From positions 1,178,001 to 1,242,000 of the forward strand of contig NZ_CP022529.1 in the NCBI RefSeq assembly GCF_002237595.1: a DNA stretch of 64,000 nt, in the 5' to 3' direction. The position numbers and the translations under genes are program-made. This DNA is from Labrenzia sp. VG12. Its GTDB lineage: Bacteria > Pseudomonadota > Alphaproteobacteria > Rhizobiales > Stappiaceae. Shown here one piece after another: positions 44,492 through 53,361 of this stretch. Every line of letters starts with the position of its first letter. The first letter of the stretch is position 1. Below the pieces are notes generated by a model that made no database searches, was not told the DNA's origin, and was given only the letters and a program-made list of their open reading frames with translations.

Positions 44492-45198
44492 ACGACCGTC
44501 CCGACATCGATTCTGAAGAAGTTGCACGTCAGCTGGACGCGGCAGCGAACGCCCAGGAACGGTTTCAGATTCTCTATTCCGTCCTGCGTGACCGTATCTG
44601 CATGCTGGTCTATCCACCGGGTACGCAGCTCAGCGAGGAAGCGCTGGCAACCGAGTTTGGCATAAGCCGCTCTCCGTTGCGCAAGGCACTGAAGATCTTG
44701 GAGGCCGACGGGCTTTTGCAGTCACAACAGGGCGTTGGCACGCTTGTCACCGATGTCGACCTGGATGAACTGGAGCAGGTCTATCAACTGCGCATGGAGC
44801 TCAATGAGCTCACCGGCCGCTTGTCACCCGCTGAGTTGACCGAAGCGCTACGACAGGTCTTCGACAACGTCCGTCAAAGGGCGGATGCCCTTCGCCGCTC
44901 TCCGAATTACAAGGACTTTGCCCGGCTGAATATTGATTTCTTTCATGCGTTCCAGCAGCTCAGCGAAAACAGACCGCTCCGCGACCTCTCCGAGAAGCTG
45001 TTTTATCAGACCTGCCGCATCTGGCTGACCTTGATCCCGGACGCGGAGTTGCAACGGGAAGTCGGCATTTTCTGCGGTGAAATCGAAGAAATCTCAGACG
45101 CGGTCGCGATGCGGGACATCGAGGCCGCTGCACTCATCCGGCGCGCGCATCTGTCCATGGGCTTCAAGCGGCTGCGCGGCAAGGGGAGAAAGACCTGA
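44440..45198 (+). CDS. GntR-family regulator with FCD domain
   Basis: A 252-codon frame encoding a winged helix-turn-helix (LSEEALATEFGISRSPLRKA, residues about 66-85) and an all-helical FCD ligand domain. It probably senses an ectoine intermediate and binds the TTGTATACAA sites at 42.0-42.1 kb. The frame opens with GTG at 44440, inside the deacetylase gene. The AAAGGAG at 44466-44472 suggests translation may really start just after it, where only ATC or ATA codons lie in frame, so the exact start is uncertain. Many relatives use the MocR-type EnuR instead. Confidence 0.85.
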   Translation: MPWYVNRLGKEPGKISIDDRPDIDSEEVARQLDAAANAQERFQILYSVLRDRICMLVYPPGTQLSEEALATEFGISRSPLRKALKILEADGLLQSQQGVGTLVTDVDLDELEQVYQLRMELNELTGRLSPAELTEALRQVFDNVRQRADALRRSPNYKDFARLNIDFFHAFQQLSENRPLRDLSEKLFYQTCRIWLTLIPDAELQREVGIFCGEIEEISDAVAMRDIEAAALIRRAHLSMGFKRLRGKGRKT

Positions 45199-45324
45199 GG
45201 CAAAGGTCGACCTAGGGCTCGCCTTCGGATTTGAAACCGGCTGTCTTTTGCGTCTGGCCAGAATGCACTACGGTCTTTGTTACCTCTTCAGTGTTCGAGC
45301 CCGATCGAGGTTACCTCAAGACCG

Positions 45325-45720
45325 ATGCCAGCCAGCGATCATGCCCGTTTCGAAAAGAACAGTCTTGTGCTGCAGGTGCGGGGTGGCAAGGCCGTTCTGC
45401 CTGCAAGAGACGTCGAGCAGGTCTATGACTGCCGGATGGCCGACCCGGTCGCTCATGGCGATGAAGCCTTTCATATTGTTCTCGCCCGAACGGAATTCTT
45501 CCTGCTCGGCCCGTTTCTTGACGGTGGTCTTGGGGCAATCGATGCGCTGAAGGCCTTCCGGCCGGAAATACCGGTTGCCTCCCGTTTTGTCGGGCGCGTA
45601 CCTTTCCGCTACAGGCAGCGCGGTTGGCTGCGCCTGTTTCCGATCCCGGGTGCAGGCAGGGGGCCCATAGGTGATCTGACGAGTTTTGACCTGACGAGTG
45701 GTGGAGGCGAAGATGAGTGA
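45325..45720 (+). CDS. Unknown protein, 131 residues
   Basis: I do not recognise a family. The protein starts MPASDHARFEKNSLVLQ, is soluble with no membrane segment, and ends in a Gly/Ser/Asp tail (TSFDLTSGGGEDE). Its stop overlaps the start of the next gene (ATGA type), so the two form a translationally coupled pair. The frame is open further upstream to 45277; the ATG at 45325 is chosen because the preceding codons look like non-coding DNA. Confidence 0.55.
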   Translation: MPASDHARFEKNSLVLQVRGGKAVLPARDVEQVYDCRMADPVAHGDEAFHIVLARTEFFLLGPFLDGGLGAIDALKAFRPEIPVASRFVGRVPFRYRQRGWLRLFPIPGAGRGPIGDLTSFDLTSGGGEDE

Positions 45721-46648
45721 ACAGTGCCAGGCGGAAGACGGCCTCATCTGCCGCGCGGATTCTATGCCTTACTCCACGCGGACCGAGGTTGACGAATGCC
45801 GGTACCGCCTGCAAGTACCGGCCGACACGGCCGGGGAGGCCACGGACTTTCTCAGCCAGATCGGTGGCGGCATGGCCGGGACAGGCCGCGGCATGACCCG
45901 GATTGGCATCGAATCGCCCATCCTGAGAGACCATTATCATATCGAACTGAAGAACCTCGCAAAAGGGATCGCCGATCGCGCCAGGGAAGGACAATCGGAC
46001 CATCAGATCGCACGATGGGTTGTTGAGGAACGGCTCAGGATTGCCCGGCGTCTCCGCGCTATGGCAACACCGGCCACAAGGCCGCTCTATATTATCCGAG
46101 ATTGGCGGAAATATGGTTTTGGAAAAAGAGGTTATGACAGTCAGGTAAACCATTACCTGAGACAGGGGATTCCAGAACAGGATGTCGATTCCAGGATCCT
46201 GAGAAGCGCGTCGAAATCCAATCCGAAGGTCAACACGGCGATGAAGGGAGCCGCCTATCTGAAGCATGGCGGGCGGGTTCTTCTGGTCATCGGAGTATCT
46301 GTCTCCATCGCCCGCATCTGGAATGCCGATGAACACGAGCTTCCAAGGGTCATCAGTGAGGAACTTGGCGCGCTGGCAGGTGGAGGCATTGGCGCCGCTG
46401 TCGGAGCCGGCGCCTGCATCATCTTCGGTGTGACAACTGCCGGCTGGGGACTTCTGGCCTGCGGAGTTGTCGGTGGCGGTCTTGGCAGCTGGCTCGGCAG
46501 CGAACTGGGTGGCAACACTGCCGACCGGCTCTTTTACACCGACATGGACATTCCCGAGAACCAGCACGGTGAAATCATCATCGAAATTCCGTCAGAAAGG
46601 ATTTACGACCAGCCACCTCCCAGAATGTGCCTGCCTCCCATGGATTAG
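45713..46648 (+). CDS. Unknown protein with glycine-zipper membrane segment
   Basis: A 311-residue protein of unknown family. The N-terminal half is soluble, with charged helices (ELKNLAKGIADRAREGQSD) and the dipeptide-rich RPLYIIRDWRKYGFG. At residues about 180-275 come a hydrophobic helix (GGRVLLVIGVSVSIARIW) and a long Gly/Ala zipper (GALAGGGIGAAVGAG, GVVGGGLGSWLGSELGG). The C-terminus is acidic and proline-rich. Such zippers occur in pore-forming or membrane-inserted toxins and in cell-envelope lipoproteins. GGAGGCGAAG precedes the ATG. It is coupled to the gene upstream. Confidence 0.65.
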   Translation: MSEQCQAEDGLICRADSMPYSTRTEVDECRYRLQVPADTAGEATDFLSQIGGGMAGTGRGMTRIGIESPILRDHYHIELKNLAKGIADRAREGQSDHQIARWVVEERLRIARRLRAMATPATRPLYIIRDWRKYGFGKRGYDSQVNHYLRQGIPEQDVDSRILRSASKSNPKVNTAMKGAAYLKHGGRVLLVIGVSVSIARIWNADEHELPRVISEELGALAGGGIGAAVGAGACIIFGVTTAGWGLLACGVVGGGLGSWLGSELGGNTADRLFYTDMDIPENQHGEIIIEIPSERIYDQPPPRMCLPPMD

Positions 46649-46881
46649 GGACCAACGCGCCAGGGACGTTTCGAACCTTGGCATTGCCTATGAAACGCCT
46701 GCCTTCAACCAGTTGCCCGCGGGCGTGGATGGCAAAGAATCAAATTCAATTGATTTAAGTTAATGAGACAGCTGGCCAAACGTTCCTTTGTCGGTGACGG
46801 AGTGATGTATTGACCCGGTTTTCGATTGGCAGATTGCCACATCACTCTTTCGATTGATCGCTAGCGACAAGGCTGAACGGT

Positions 46882-47832
46882 ATGTCTGGTATTTTATGCA
46901 TTGCCCTGAACCCGACGATCGACGTTTCCTGTGATGCGGAGCGGGTCAAGTCGATGCACAAGACGCGCACATCCAACCAGCGTCAGGATCCCGGTGGCGG
47001 CGGTGTCAATGTTGCACGCGTTGTGGCCGAACTCGGCGGAAAACCGGAAATTGCCTATTTTTCAGGGGGGGAAACCGGCGTTCTGCTGGATGAGTTTCTG
47101 AAACGTACACAGATCGACCTGCACGCCTTTCCGATGCAGCACCCCGTCCGGCTGGCCTTTGCGGTCCATGAGGAGAGTTCAGGCGTCGAATACCGGTTCG
47201 TGCCGGAAGGTCCGGAGGTCGGCGCCGAGGAACTGGCGCCGCTGCTATCATTTGTGGCGCAGACGGATGCCGACTATGTGGTGGCGAGCGGTTCGCTTCC
47301 GCGCGGGGCTCCTGACAGCACCTATGCCGACATGATGGATGCGCTGGAGGGCAAGGGCGTCCGGTTCGTTGTCGACACCTCCGGCAAGGCGCTCAAGGCC
47401 ACACTGGATCGGGGCGGCGTCTTTCTGGTCAAACCCAGCATCGGCGAATTGGAGACGCTTTCCGGCAGGTCTCTGGACGAGCAGGGTGCGCGCGAATTTG
47501 CCAGCGAACTCGTGGAAAGAGGAGCGGCCGAAAACGTCGCCGTCACCCTCGGCACGAAAGGGGCCTTGTTGGTCAGTGCAAAGCGGATCCTGCGTGTGCC
47601 CGCCCTTCATGTCGCCGCGAAATCAGCGGTCGGCGCCGGCGACAGCTTTGTCGGCGCGATGATCTGGGCTCTTTCCGAAGGGCGCGAGATAGACGAGGCG
47701 TTCCGCCTGGGCGTCGCTGCTGGCGCAGCGGCCGCCCTGACCTCCGGCACCGAACTCTGCCGCAGAGCCGATGTTCTGTCGCTTTACGAAAGCGATCTTG
47801 CCGAACGACGGCACAGCCTTCGGGAACATTGA
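46882..47832 (+). CDS. pfkB: PfkB-type 6-phosphofructokinase
   Basis: A 316-residue PfkB-family sugar kinase that should phosphorylate fructose 6-phosphate or a related sugar phosphate. N-terminal signature: LNPTIDVSCDAERV and DPGGGGVNVARVVAELGG. C-terminal signature: SAVGAGDSFVGAMIWALSEG with the catalytic Asp. The overall pattern (VKPSIGELETLSG, TLGTKGALLV) matches the E. coli PfkB/LacC/FruK branch; the exact substrate within this branch is inferred. It stands as a single gene. Confidence 0.88.
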   Translation: MSGILCIALNPTIDVSCDAERVKSMHKTRTSNQRQDPGGGGVNVARVVAELGGKPEIAYFSGGETGVLLDEFLKRTQIDLHAFPMQHPVRLAFAVHEESSGVEYRFVPEGPEVGAEELAPLLSFVAQTDADYVVASGSLPRGAPDSTYADMMDALEGKGVRFVVDTSGKALKATLDRGGVFLVKPSIGELETLSGRSLDEQGAREFASELVERGAAENVAVTLGTKGALLVSAKRILRVPALHVAAKSAVGAGDSFVGAMIWALSEGREIDEAFRLGVAAGAAAALTSGTELCRRADVLSLYESDLAERRHSLREH

Positions 47833-48072
47833 AAGCCCGCCAAACAGTAGCGATGAGGACATTCTCAGCTCGTGAAGGCACGAAGAGCCGGTTTGCCGGA
47901 ACAGCTTCGGTGACGAAACAACCGGTAAAGGCAGCACGACCAGTAGGTACAAGCTTCCAGATTGAGAGACGATCAACGGTTTTTTGAGAGGAAGACTCTG
48001 GCGCTCGTTCATGGGGCCTCAGCAGGCTTTATATTCGTTTTGCCCGCATCGGAAGAGAGCCGATCTGATTGG

Positions 48073-48729
48073 ATGAGACATATGTCAGTTTACACGATTT
48101 ACGCAGACCGGAATGAAGACGAGAAGTCCGGGAACTACGGGTTTGAGAACCAGACTCTCGACGGCGACTTCAAAACGGCCTTTCCGATAGGGATTGAATT
48201 CAATCCCGTTGCTAAAGCAGCCCTCCTGGATGATGGGACATTGTTGCAGCAAAGCGCGGCATACCAAGGGGTTGCTGTGGACATGTCCAGGCTGCCCAAA
48301 AAGGTTCGCTGGGGAGGTGGCAAGAGGAAGCTGGTGGACCTGTTGAAGACGGCGGACCATTTACTTGTAAGCGGAAAATTGCGCGACGTTATTGAAGCTT
48401 TGGAACCTGGTGTCCACCAATTTCAGTCTGTGGAAGTGATCTGGAACAACGACACTCATGCGGCGAGCTACTTCTGGTTCAACATCTGCAACCGTTTGGA
48501 TGGAATGGACAAAGAGAACACGACGCACTCGTATAACGAACGGATCGGCAAATGGAGCTTTGTTGAAGGTCGCAGATATGTAGTGAATCTGCATCAAACA
48601 GCAGGCAAGCACATTTGGATAGATAGTCGTGTCCCAAATAGCTCGGTTTTTGTTTCTGAGGACTTCAAGAAGGCGATGGCTGCGGCTGGTGTTGCTGGCG
48701 TTGGATTTAGTTTATTCGAAGTGGTTTGA
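48073..48729 (+). CDS. Imm11/DUF1629-like immunity protein
   Basis: A 218-residue soluble protein. Its C-terminal half, with HIWIDSRVPNSSVFVSEDFK and a closing AGVAGVGFSLFEVV, matches the DUF1629 (Imm11) pattern W-x-D-x(5)-S-x-F-x(2)-x-L/M-x-G-F. The family is associated with immunity to polymorphic toxins. No cognate toxin is adjacent: an IS3-type fragment begins 84 bp downstream. ATG codons at 48073 and 48082 are both possible; earlier in-frame codons lack a ribosome-binding site. Confidence 0.6.
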   Translation: MRHMSVYTIYADRNEDEKSGNYGFENQTLDGDFKTAFPIGIEFNPVAKAALLDDGTLLQQSAAYQGVAVDMSRLPKKVRWGGGKRKLVDLLKTADHLLVSGKLRDVIEALEPGVHQFQSVEVIWNNDTHAASYFWFNICNRLDGMDKENTTHSYNERIGKWSFVEGRRYVVNLHQTAGKHIWIDSRVPNSSVFVSEDFKKAMAAAGVAGVGFSLFEVV

Positions 48730-48812
48730 AAAATTCGAACTTAGGATACCGAGGGCATGCTCAAATTGGCATTGATCCAAGCGATGCAAATGGAACGATT
48801 AAGCCTGTCACT

Positions 48813-49049
48813 TGACCTGGCCTAACCTTATCTCCTGAAAAGCTCGCGTTTTGAGGTTAGTCTGCTTCCAATAGACGGATACAGATAGTGAATCGGTCCA
48901 GTGACCCTGAGGAACAGGTAATCGGCATTTTAAAGAACATCAGGCGGGCATCGGCTGCCGAGCTATACCGCAAGTATGGCGTCAGCAATGAAACTCATTG
49001 CAAGTGGCGCTCGAAATACGGCGGCTTGGAGCAGTCTTGCGCCGCATAG
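48813..49049 (+). mobile_element. IS3-family left-end fragment with partial orfA
   Basis: TGACCTG at 48813 is followed by the leader CGTTTTGAGGTTAGTCTG and a frame (48888-49049) reading EEQVIGILK ... AAELYRKYGVSNETHCKWRS, the helix-turn-helix of an IS3-type OrfA. It breaks off after KYGGLE. Only the left end is present. It shares its leader with the inverted fragment at 51216-51334. Confidence 0.85.
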
Positions 49050-49471
49050 TCGTCAGGTATCATTCCTCGCGTATGCTGCTCACGCTTGACGTCTACAAAC
49101 TGTTTGAAATTCTGGTTGAGGTGTTCGGAGAGTGCTCAATCACGTTCGAGCCAATGAGTGACAGCGAGAAAAACGAGTCGGTGGAAAATGTCGATGGGAT
49201 CGAGCTTGTCCGCAGGCGTTTCATGGTGTTGGAACTGTTACCGGAAAAAAGGTTTGTCAGACACGAGAACATAGAAAACAGGTGTTTGCATGAAGGGATG
49301 AAAGTAGGTGTTAGAGCTGACGGGAACTGACTCTATCTTTGTGACTGCAACAATGTGCAGGGCCGTCACCGAAAAATGACCGGCTCTGGTTGAACCCGTT
49401 TTCCCCGAAATTCCTTGCCTCATTCAGACGACCGTCAACGGAACATCCTGGTCGGGCCAGGCAGCAAATAG
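49050..49471. other. Region after the IS fragment, no sure gene
   Basis: A frame from ATG 49073 to 49330 (85 codons, MLLTLDVYKLFEILVEVFG) is possible but has no ribosome-binding site or recognisable domain and follows the IS break directly. I leave it uncalled. No terminator or RNA gene was seen. Confidence 0.35.
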
Positions 49472-49861
49472 TTAGAACGGCGGCTCCACGAGATAGTTCT
49501 GATTGATGTCCTGAGAAAATGAAAACGCCCCGGAACTCAGACCGAAGTCATCCCTTAGCTTCTCGCAAAGGTTTCTGATCACGGATTCCAGATTTTCAAC
49601 GCCGAGCGGAATGCTAAGTCCAACGCCAGGCTCGCGGTTTCCGCATGAATGCGCAAACTGAAAGAACAGCAGCGCAACATTTTGAGGCTTCATCAGGCCC
49701 TGGCAGCCGACAATTTTTTCAGTTGGACCGTCCGCATCCTCGCAAGACAGGGCCAGACCGTATTTTTCGGAAACATCCGCAATATCAAGGTCTATTGCAA
49801 AGTAGCATTCATATCGGAGACTGAAATCGACTTGATGTGCGGTGATTGATACCTGTGTCAT
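49472..49861 (-). CDS. Unknown small protein, 129 residues
   Basis: I do not recognise a family. The protein begins MTQVSITAHQVDFSLRYECY and contains a short acidic ALSCEDADGPTEK loop and the LLFFQFAHSCG strand. No signal peptide or strong membrane segment is visible. It lies between two inverted IS3 fragments, and its base composition looks more AT-rich than the flanking core genes. Its size and soluble mixed alpha/beta character would suit an immunity protein, but that is only a suggestion from the neighbourhood. Confidence 0.5.
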   Translation of the reverse strand: MTQVSITAHQVDFSLRYECYFAIDLDIADVSEKYGLALSCEDADGPTEKIVGCQGLMKPQNVALLFFQFAHSCGNREPGVGLSIPLGVENLESVIRNLCEKLRDDFGLSSGAFSFSQDINQNYLVEPPF

Positions 49862-50646
49862 TTCGCTACGGCTCGGGATCAGGATCGAGAAATCAAGGCT
49901 TGCAGGAAAGGCGCCTGCTTTTCAACGGCCTTCAAAGGTTTCTGGGGTAATTATACACTCTTGGAAGTGTCGCCTTGCCGCCAACAGCGCGAAATGGACA
50001 TTAAGGAACTGGATTTATTGGTTCGAACCGGAAAACAGGGCTCGGTATTGGCGAAACTGTGAAACACTATCCGCAACCACTACAAAACTTGTGGTGATAA
50101 AACACGATCCAGTTTTTACTTCAGATGCCTTGCGTTGGCTGCTGACGCGCTGCGGCGCGGTGGACATCTTGTAAGGAGATTGAATTATTAAAACCAATTC
50201 ACCCTTCTGGTGTTCAAGATTCAGATGAAGTCTACCGGCACACTTCTCCATCTTTCCCAAGAGCGGTTTTTTTCCTCTTGTTTGTCTTGTAACTAGACCA
50301 AGGCCAACCCTGCATATCCACAAGCGGTCGACAACTTAGACGTATACTTTTTTTGTCGAATGTGCGTCGCAGCGAACCGACCTGCCAAAGCGAATGATGA
50401 AGCCTTTGTTTGCAAAAAAATGCAGCCAGTTGGTCAATCGAAAACAGTGTTACTCGAACACATGTTTTTTGCCAGGCACTGCTTCCAGCCCTGAAGACAC
50501 TAAAGGCCTGACATAAAAGCACGTAAAGCTGTATGTGAAATGTGAGCGTCCGGCGAACCCCACCTAACGCGGGTGGATAGGATTGTTTAGTGTCCGCTTA
50601 TCTGTAACGGATTTAATCAGAATTACTAATAGTCATATCGAAATGG
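49862..50646. other. Long AT-rich gap without a supported gene
   Basis: About 785 bp between two leftward genes. Frames at 49842-50174 (plus) and 50232-50522 (minus) are open but show no domain, start signal or sensible composition. The stretch is bounded on a larger scale by IS3 relics and may be eroded mobile DNA. Confidence 0.4.
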
Positions 50647-51213
50647 TCAGACACTTTGTCCCTTGAGGCTGTAAGAATAAACGCCATTCTTTTCGCCAAT
50701 CTGGATAAAGAGGCCGGAATTCAAAATAGCTGTCGGCACACCGGCAGTCGTCGGGAACAACCACACCGCCAAAGTACCATCGGTTTTCAGAATTCTGCAC
50801 ATTTCAGGAAGAAGTTTGCTGAGCGGAAGTGTAGGGAAGGGCACGACACCAAACAGCAAAACCAAATCCGCACTTTTGTCTTCCAAACCCGTATTCAGGG
50901 CATCGCGTGTTAACACCTTAACATTTTTCAATCCGGCCTTCTTAACCTTGCCCTTAACTGTTTCAACAAAATCAGCCAATGGTTCTATTGCGATAAGTTG
51001 GCCACTCTCTCCAATCATCTCGGCGGCGTCGAGGGTAAAAAAACCAGGGCCACAACCAACTTCGACAACCGTTAGTCCCTCTGCAATGTCGGCTCCTGCA
51101 AGAATTTTTCTGGGATCCTGGAGCCAGCGTCGCAAACGACTCCCGATTGCAAGACCACCTAGGCCGGCAAGGAAGTTTATTATCCGTAATTGTCCGAGCT
51201 TTAAAGTGTCCAT
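50647..51213 (-). CDS. SAM-dependent methyltransferase, class I
   Basis: A 188-residue class I methyltransferase of unknown substrate. Motif I is VVEVGCGPGFFTLDAAEMIG (near residue 50), the acidic strand end is LIAIEPLADF, and the motif IV region is DLVLLFGVVPFP. The N-terminus (FLAGLGGLAIGSRLRRWLQDP) resembles membrane-associated UbiE/arsenite-type relatives. The start codon lies 3 bp from the remnant of an IS3 element, so its native promoter may have been replaced. It is small for the family and could have lost a C-terminal part. Confidence 0.75.
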   Translation of the reverse strand: MDTLKLGQLRIINFLAGLGGLAIGSRLRRWLQDPRKILAGADIAEGLTVVEVGCGPGFFTLDAAEMIGESGQLIAIEPLADFVETVKGKVKKAGLKNVKVLTRDALNTGLEDKSADLVLLFGVVPFPTLPLSKLLPEMCRILKTDGTLAVWLFPTTAGVPTAILNSGLFIQIGEKNGVYSYSLKGQSV

Positions 51214-51215
51214 CT

Positions 51216-51334
51216 TCTCTCTTTTAAAATACCGATGATCTGTTCTTCAGAGAACCTGGGTCTCTTCATCGTCTGTATCCTTCTGTTGGAAACAGACTAA
51301 CCTCAAAACGAGGAACTTACAGGGGTGCAGGTCA
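51216..51334 (-). mobile_element. IS3-family left-end fragment, inverted
   Basis: On the minus strand the sequence begins TGACCTGCACCCC at 51334, runs through CGTTTTGAGGTTAGTCTG and starts orfA at 51269 with MKRPRFSEEQIIGILKE, then breaks at about 51218, immediately before the methyltransferase start. The leader matches that of the fragment at 48813. Confidence 0.88.
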
Positions 51335-51555
51335 CCGCCTACACTGGTCGCTGTCACCAAGCCACGCGCCTGACCAGAAAAACGGTGAAAACTGCCCCGC
51401 TGGACACCCGCGGAAACCTTCAGCTTATGCTCTGGGCGTTCGATTTGTGAGAGAATGAGGCGGAAGGTGATAACAATTCTGCGTTGCTAACGAACACCTG
51501 ATCCGGACAAAGGAGAAGGCAAATTTGGATGGTCACTTCAACAGGCGCCTTGTGA

Positions 51556-53187
51556 CTATAGATTGGCCAGGGCAGTGTTTCTCATTTGCGGTGCATTTCG
51601 ATAGTAGGCCCGGACGCCCTTGATGCTGTAGTCGGGATCGGGCTTTTGGAGCTCTGCTTCTATCTCAGCAGCGCGTTCGTGTTGACCCAACTCGGAATAG
51701 AGCAGTCCCATCATCCGCATTGGCGCGACAAATCCTGGCATCGCGCGCCGCAACTCTTCACCGACCCGCAAGGCTTCTGAAAACCTGCCGGCGCAGGCTG
51801 CCGTGCGCATGGCCACGTATCCGATCGATGAGCGTGTCATGCCGTTTGTGGTCAGGGCATACGCCCGCTTGCCAAGGAGGTACCCTTTTTCAAGATTGCC
51901 GATGTGACTGTTGACCATCCCGAGATAGGAAATGCCGAGAGGGTTCGATGGATTGAGCTTGTTGCTTCGTTCGGCCAGCTCCAGCGCTTCGCCAATTGAA
52001 ACCGCCCAGATCGAGCGCAGAAACGCGGCGACGGCCAGAACATGCGAATTCGCGTTGTCGATCTCCAGGGCCTGAACAATGAACCTTTCCATTTCCTCAG
52101 GGGAGGTGGACATGTTCTTGTTCTGCATTTCGCCCAACATGAAAGTACGTAAATAGCCACGCCAGGACAGGTATGCCCCGCGCGGATCTATTTCATGAGC
52201 GCGAGCGATCAGGCGGTCAGCCTTGTCTATTGAAGTTACAGAATAGTCGGTCAGAGATTTCAGTGCTCTGACACATAGGGCCGACGAGATTTCCGCGTCG
52301 GGCAGGCGGGTTTCCAGATTTGCGATCTCGTCAAATGCGCGGTGGACCGCTTCGTTGATGAGATCAATGACATCGAAACTCTGCAGATTGGTGGTCTCGG
52401 CAGGGCCGAGATTGCGAAACGCGTCTGAAAAAACGGCGCCGTCAGACTCGCGGGTAAAGCTTGCGCCAATGCTGACAGTCTCTCCCTGATGACTTCCATA
52501 GGTCTGAAGTCGAAAGGCCGCAACGCTTTCCCAGCTTTGCAGCTGGTTCATCACATCAGCATCGATCAGTTTGACTGCACCGCTGTCATCGATGCTTTTG
52601 CAGATCAAGGTTTGCAGGACCGAATTATAGATCTTTGATTTCACCCCGTCAGCAACGCCATTGCTACGTATCAAGCAGGGCTGCAAGGTTTTTGGCATTT
52701 GCGAAACAGGTGCCGCCCGATTACCCGGGTTACATTCTTCAAACCTTGTTTCCAGCCAGGTTCTCCGGTCACGGATCCAATGCTCATACTCAGCATCGCG
52801 AATATCCAGATCCGCCAATAGTTCTGGCAATTCATCATTTTCTGCGAGCAATGCAGCAAGGTAGTCGCCATCACCTGCGTCTACCCAAACTCGATCTGGC
52901 GCCAAGGCAAGGTTGCTTCCAGACGCCAGCAACACATCTCTATCGGCCCCGAGAGCCTTGCGCACTTCGTGGACACATTGTCGAAGACTTGCGTCAGCCT
53001 GTTCCGGGCCGCGATCACTCCACAGATGGTCCTTGATCCAGGTCCGGGGCCGGGTATGGTCTCGGGCCAGGGCGAGAAACGCCAATATCGCCCGAGCCTT
53101 ACGACTTTTTAGAACTATGAATTCACCTGTAGGTCGCTCAAATCGAAACAGACCAACCAGATGAAGTCGATAGCGATCACCAGTCAT
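51556..53187 (-). CDS. SARP/BTAD-type regulator with TPR-like C-terminus
   Basis: A 543-residue transcription regulator. The N-terminal 100 residues form an OmpR/SARP-type winged helix (RYRLHLVGLFRFERPTGEF, KARAILAFLALARDHTRPR, ASLRQCVHEVRKALGADRD). An effector region follows, and residues about 300-540 show TPR-like helices (ERSNKLNPSNPLGISYLGMV, GQHERAAEIEAELQKPD). I chose the start MTGDRYRL at 53187; the frame continues to 53307. It is divergent from the haloperoxidase-subtilase pair and probably controls it. Similar proteins are common in alphaproteobacteria with unknown signals. Confidence 0.8.
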   Translation of the reverse strand: MTGDRYRLHLVGLFRFERPTGEFIVLKSRKARAILAFLALARDHTRPRTWIKDHLWSDRGPEQADASLRQCVHEVRKALGADRDVLLASGSNLALAPDRVWVDAGDGDYLAALLAENDELPELLADLDIRDAEYEHWIRDRRTWLETRFEECNPGNRAAPVSQMPKTLQPCLIRSNGVADGVKSKIYNSVLQTLICKSIDDSGAVKLIDADVMNQLQSWESVAAFRLQTYGSHQGETVSIGASFTRESDGAVFSDAFRNLGPAETTNLQSFDVIDLINEAVHRAFDEIANLETRLPDAEISSALCVRALKSLTDYSVTSIDKADRLIARAHEIDPRGAYLSWRGYLRTFMLGEMQNKNMSTSPEEMERFIVQALEIDNANSHVLAVAAFLRSIWAVSIGEALELAERSNKLNPSNPLGISYLGMVNSHIGNLEKGYLLGKRAYALTTNGMTRSSIGYVAMRTAACAGRFSEALRVGEELRRAMPGFVAPMRMMGLLYSELGQHERAAEIEAELQKPDPDYSIKGVRAYYRNAPQMRNTALANL

Positions 53188-53248
53188 TTTATACTCACAA
53201 TCAGATGTGGAGCAAAATTCTAATAGCCAGTGTTTGTTTTTTACAACT

Positions 53249-53281
53249 GTTATTTCTACGTTATTTCTGCGTAAATTTTTA
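53249..53281. promoter_or_regulatory. 11-bp direct repeats, candidate regulator site
   Basis: GTTATTTCTAC (53249-53259) is followed directly by GTTATTTCTGC (53260-53270) and a looser third copy GTAAATTTTTA. Direct repeats with 11-bp spacing are the typical binding pattern of SARP-type winged helices, and this site lies between the regulator and the haloperoxidase gene. Confidence 0.55.
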
Positions 53282-53361
53282 AGTATGAAGGTTTGTTCAG
53301 TTGACAAGCCTGTGAATTAAAACGGATTTTATACTTGCTTTGACAGTAGGGGGACAGGCAC

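Noticed and set aside
48998..49330. 110-codon frame starting inside the IS3 orfA fragment
   Set aside because: Its first part lies in the transposase remnant in another frame; only the part from 49073 could be a gene and nothing supports it.
49842..50174. 110-codon plus-strand frame between the IS relics
   Set aside because: No start signal or domain, and it overlaps the start of the unknown gene on the other strand.
50232..50522. 96-codon minus-strand frame
   Set aside because: Composition and lack of a ribosome-binding site argue against a gene; no homologous pattern recognised.
53188..53307. 40-codon N-terminal extension of the SARP-like regulator
   Set aside because: It crosses the 11-bp repeat site and is not part of the winged-helix domain; MTGDRYRL at 53187 is the better start.
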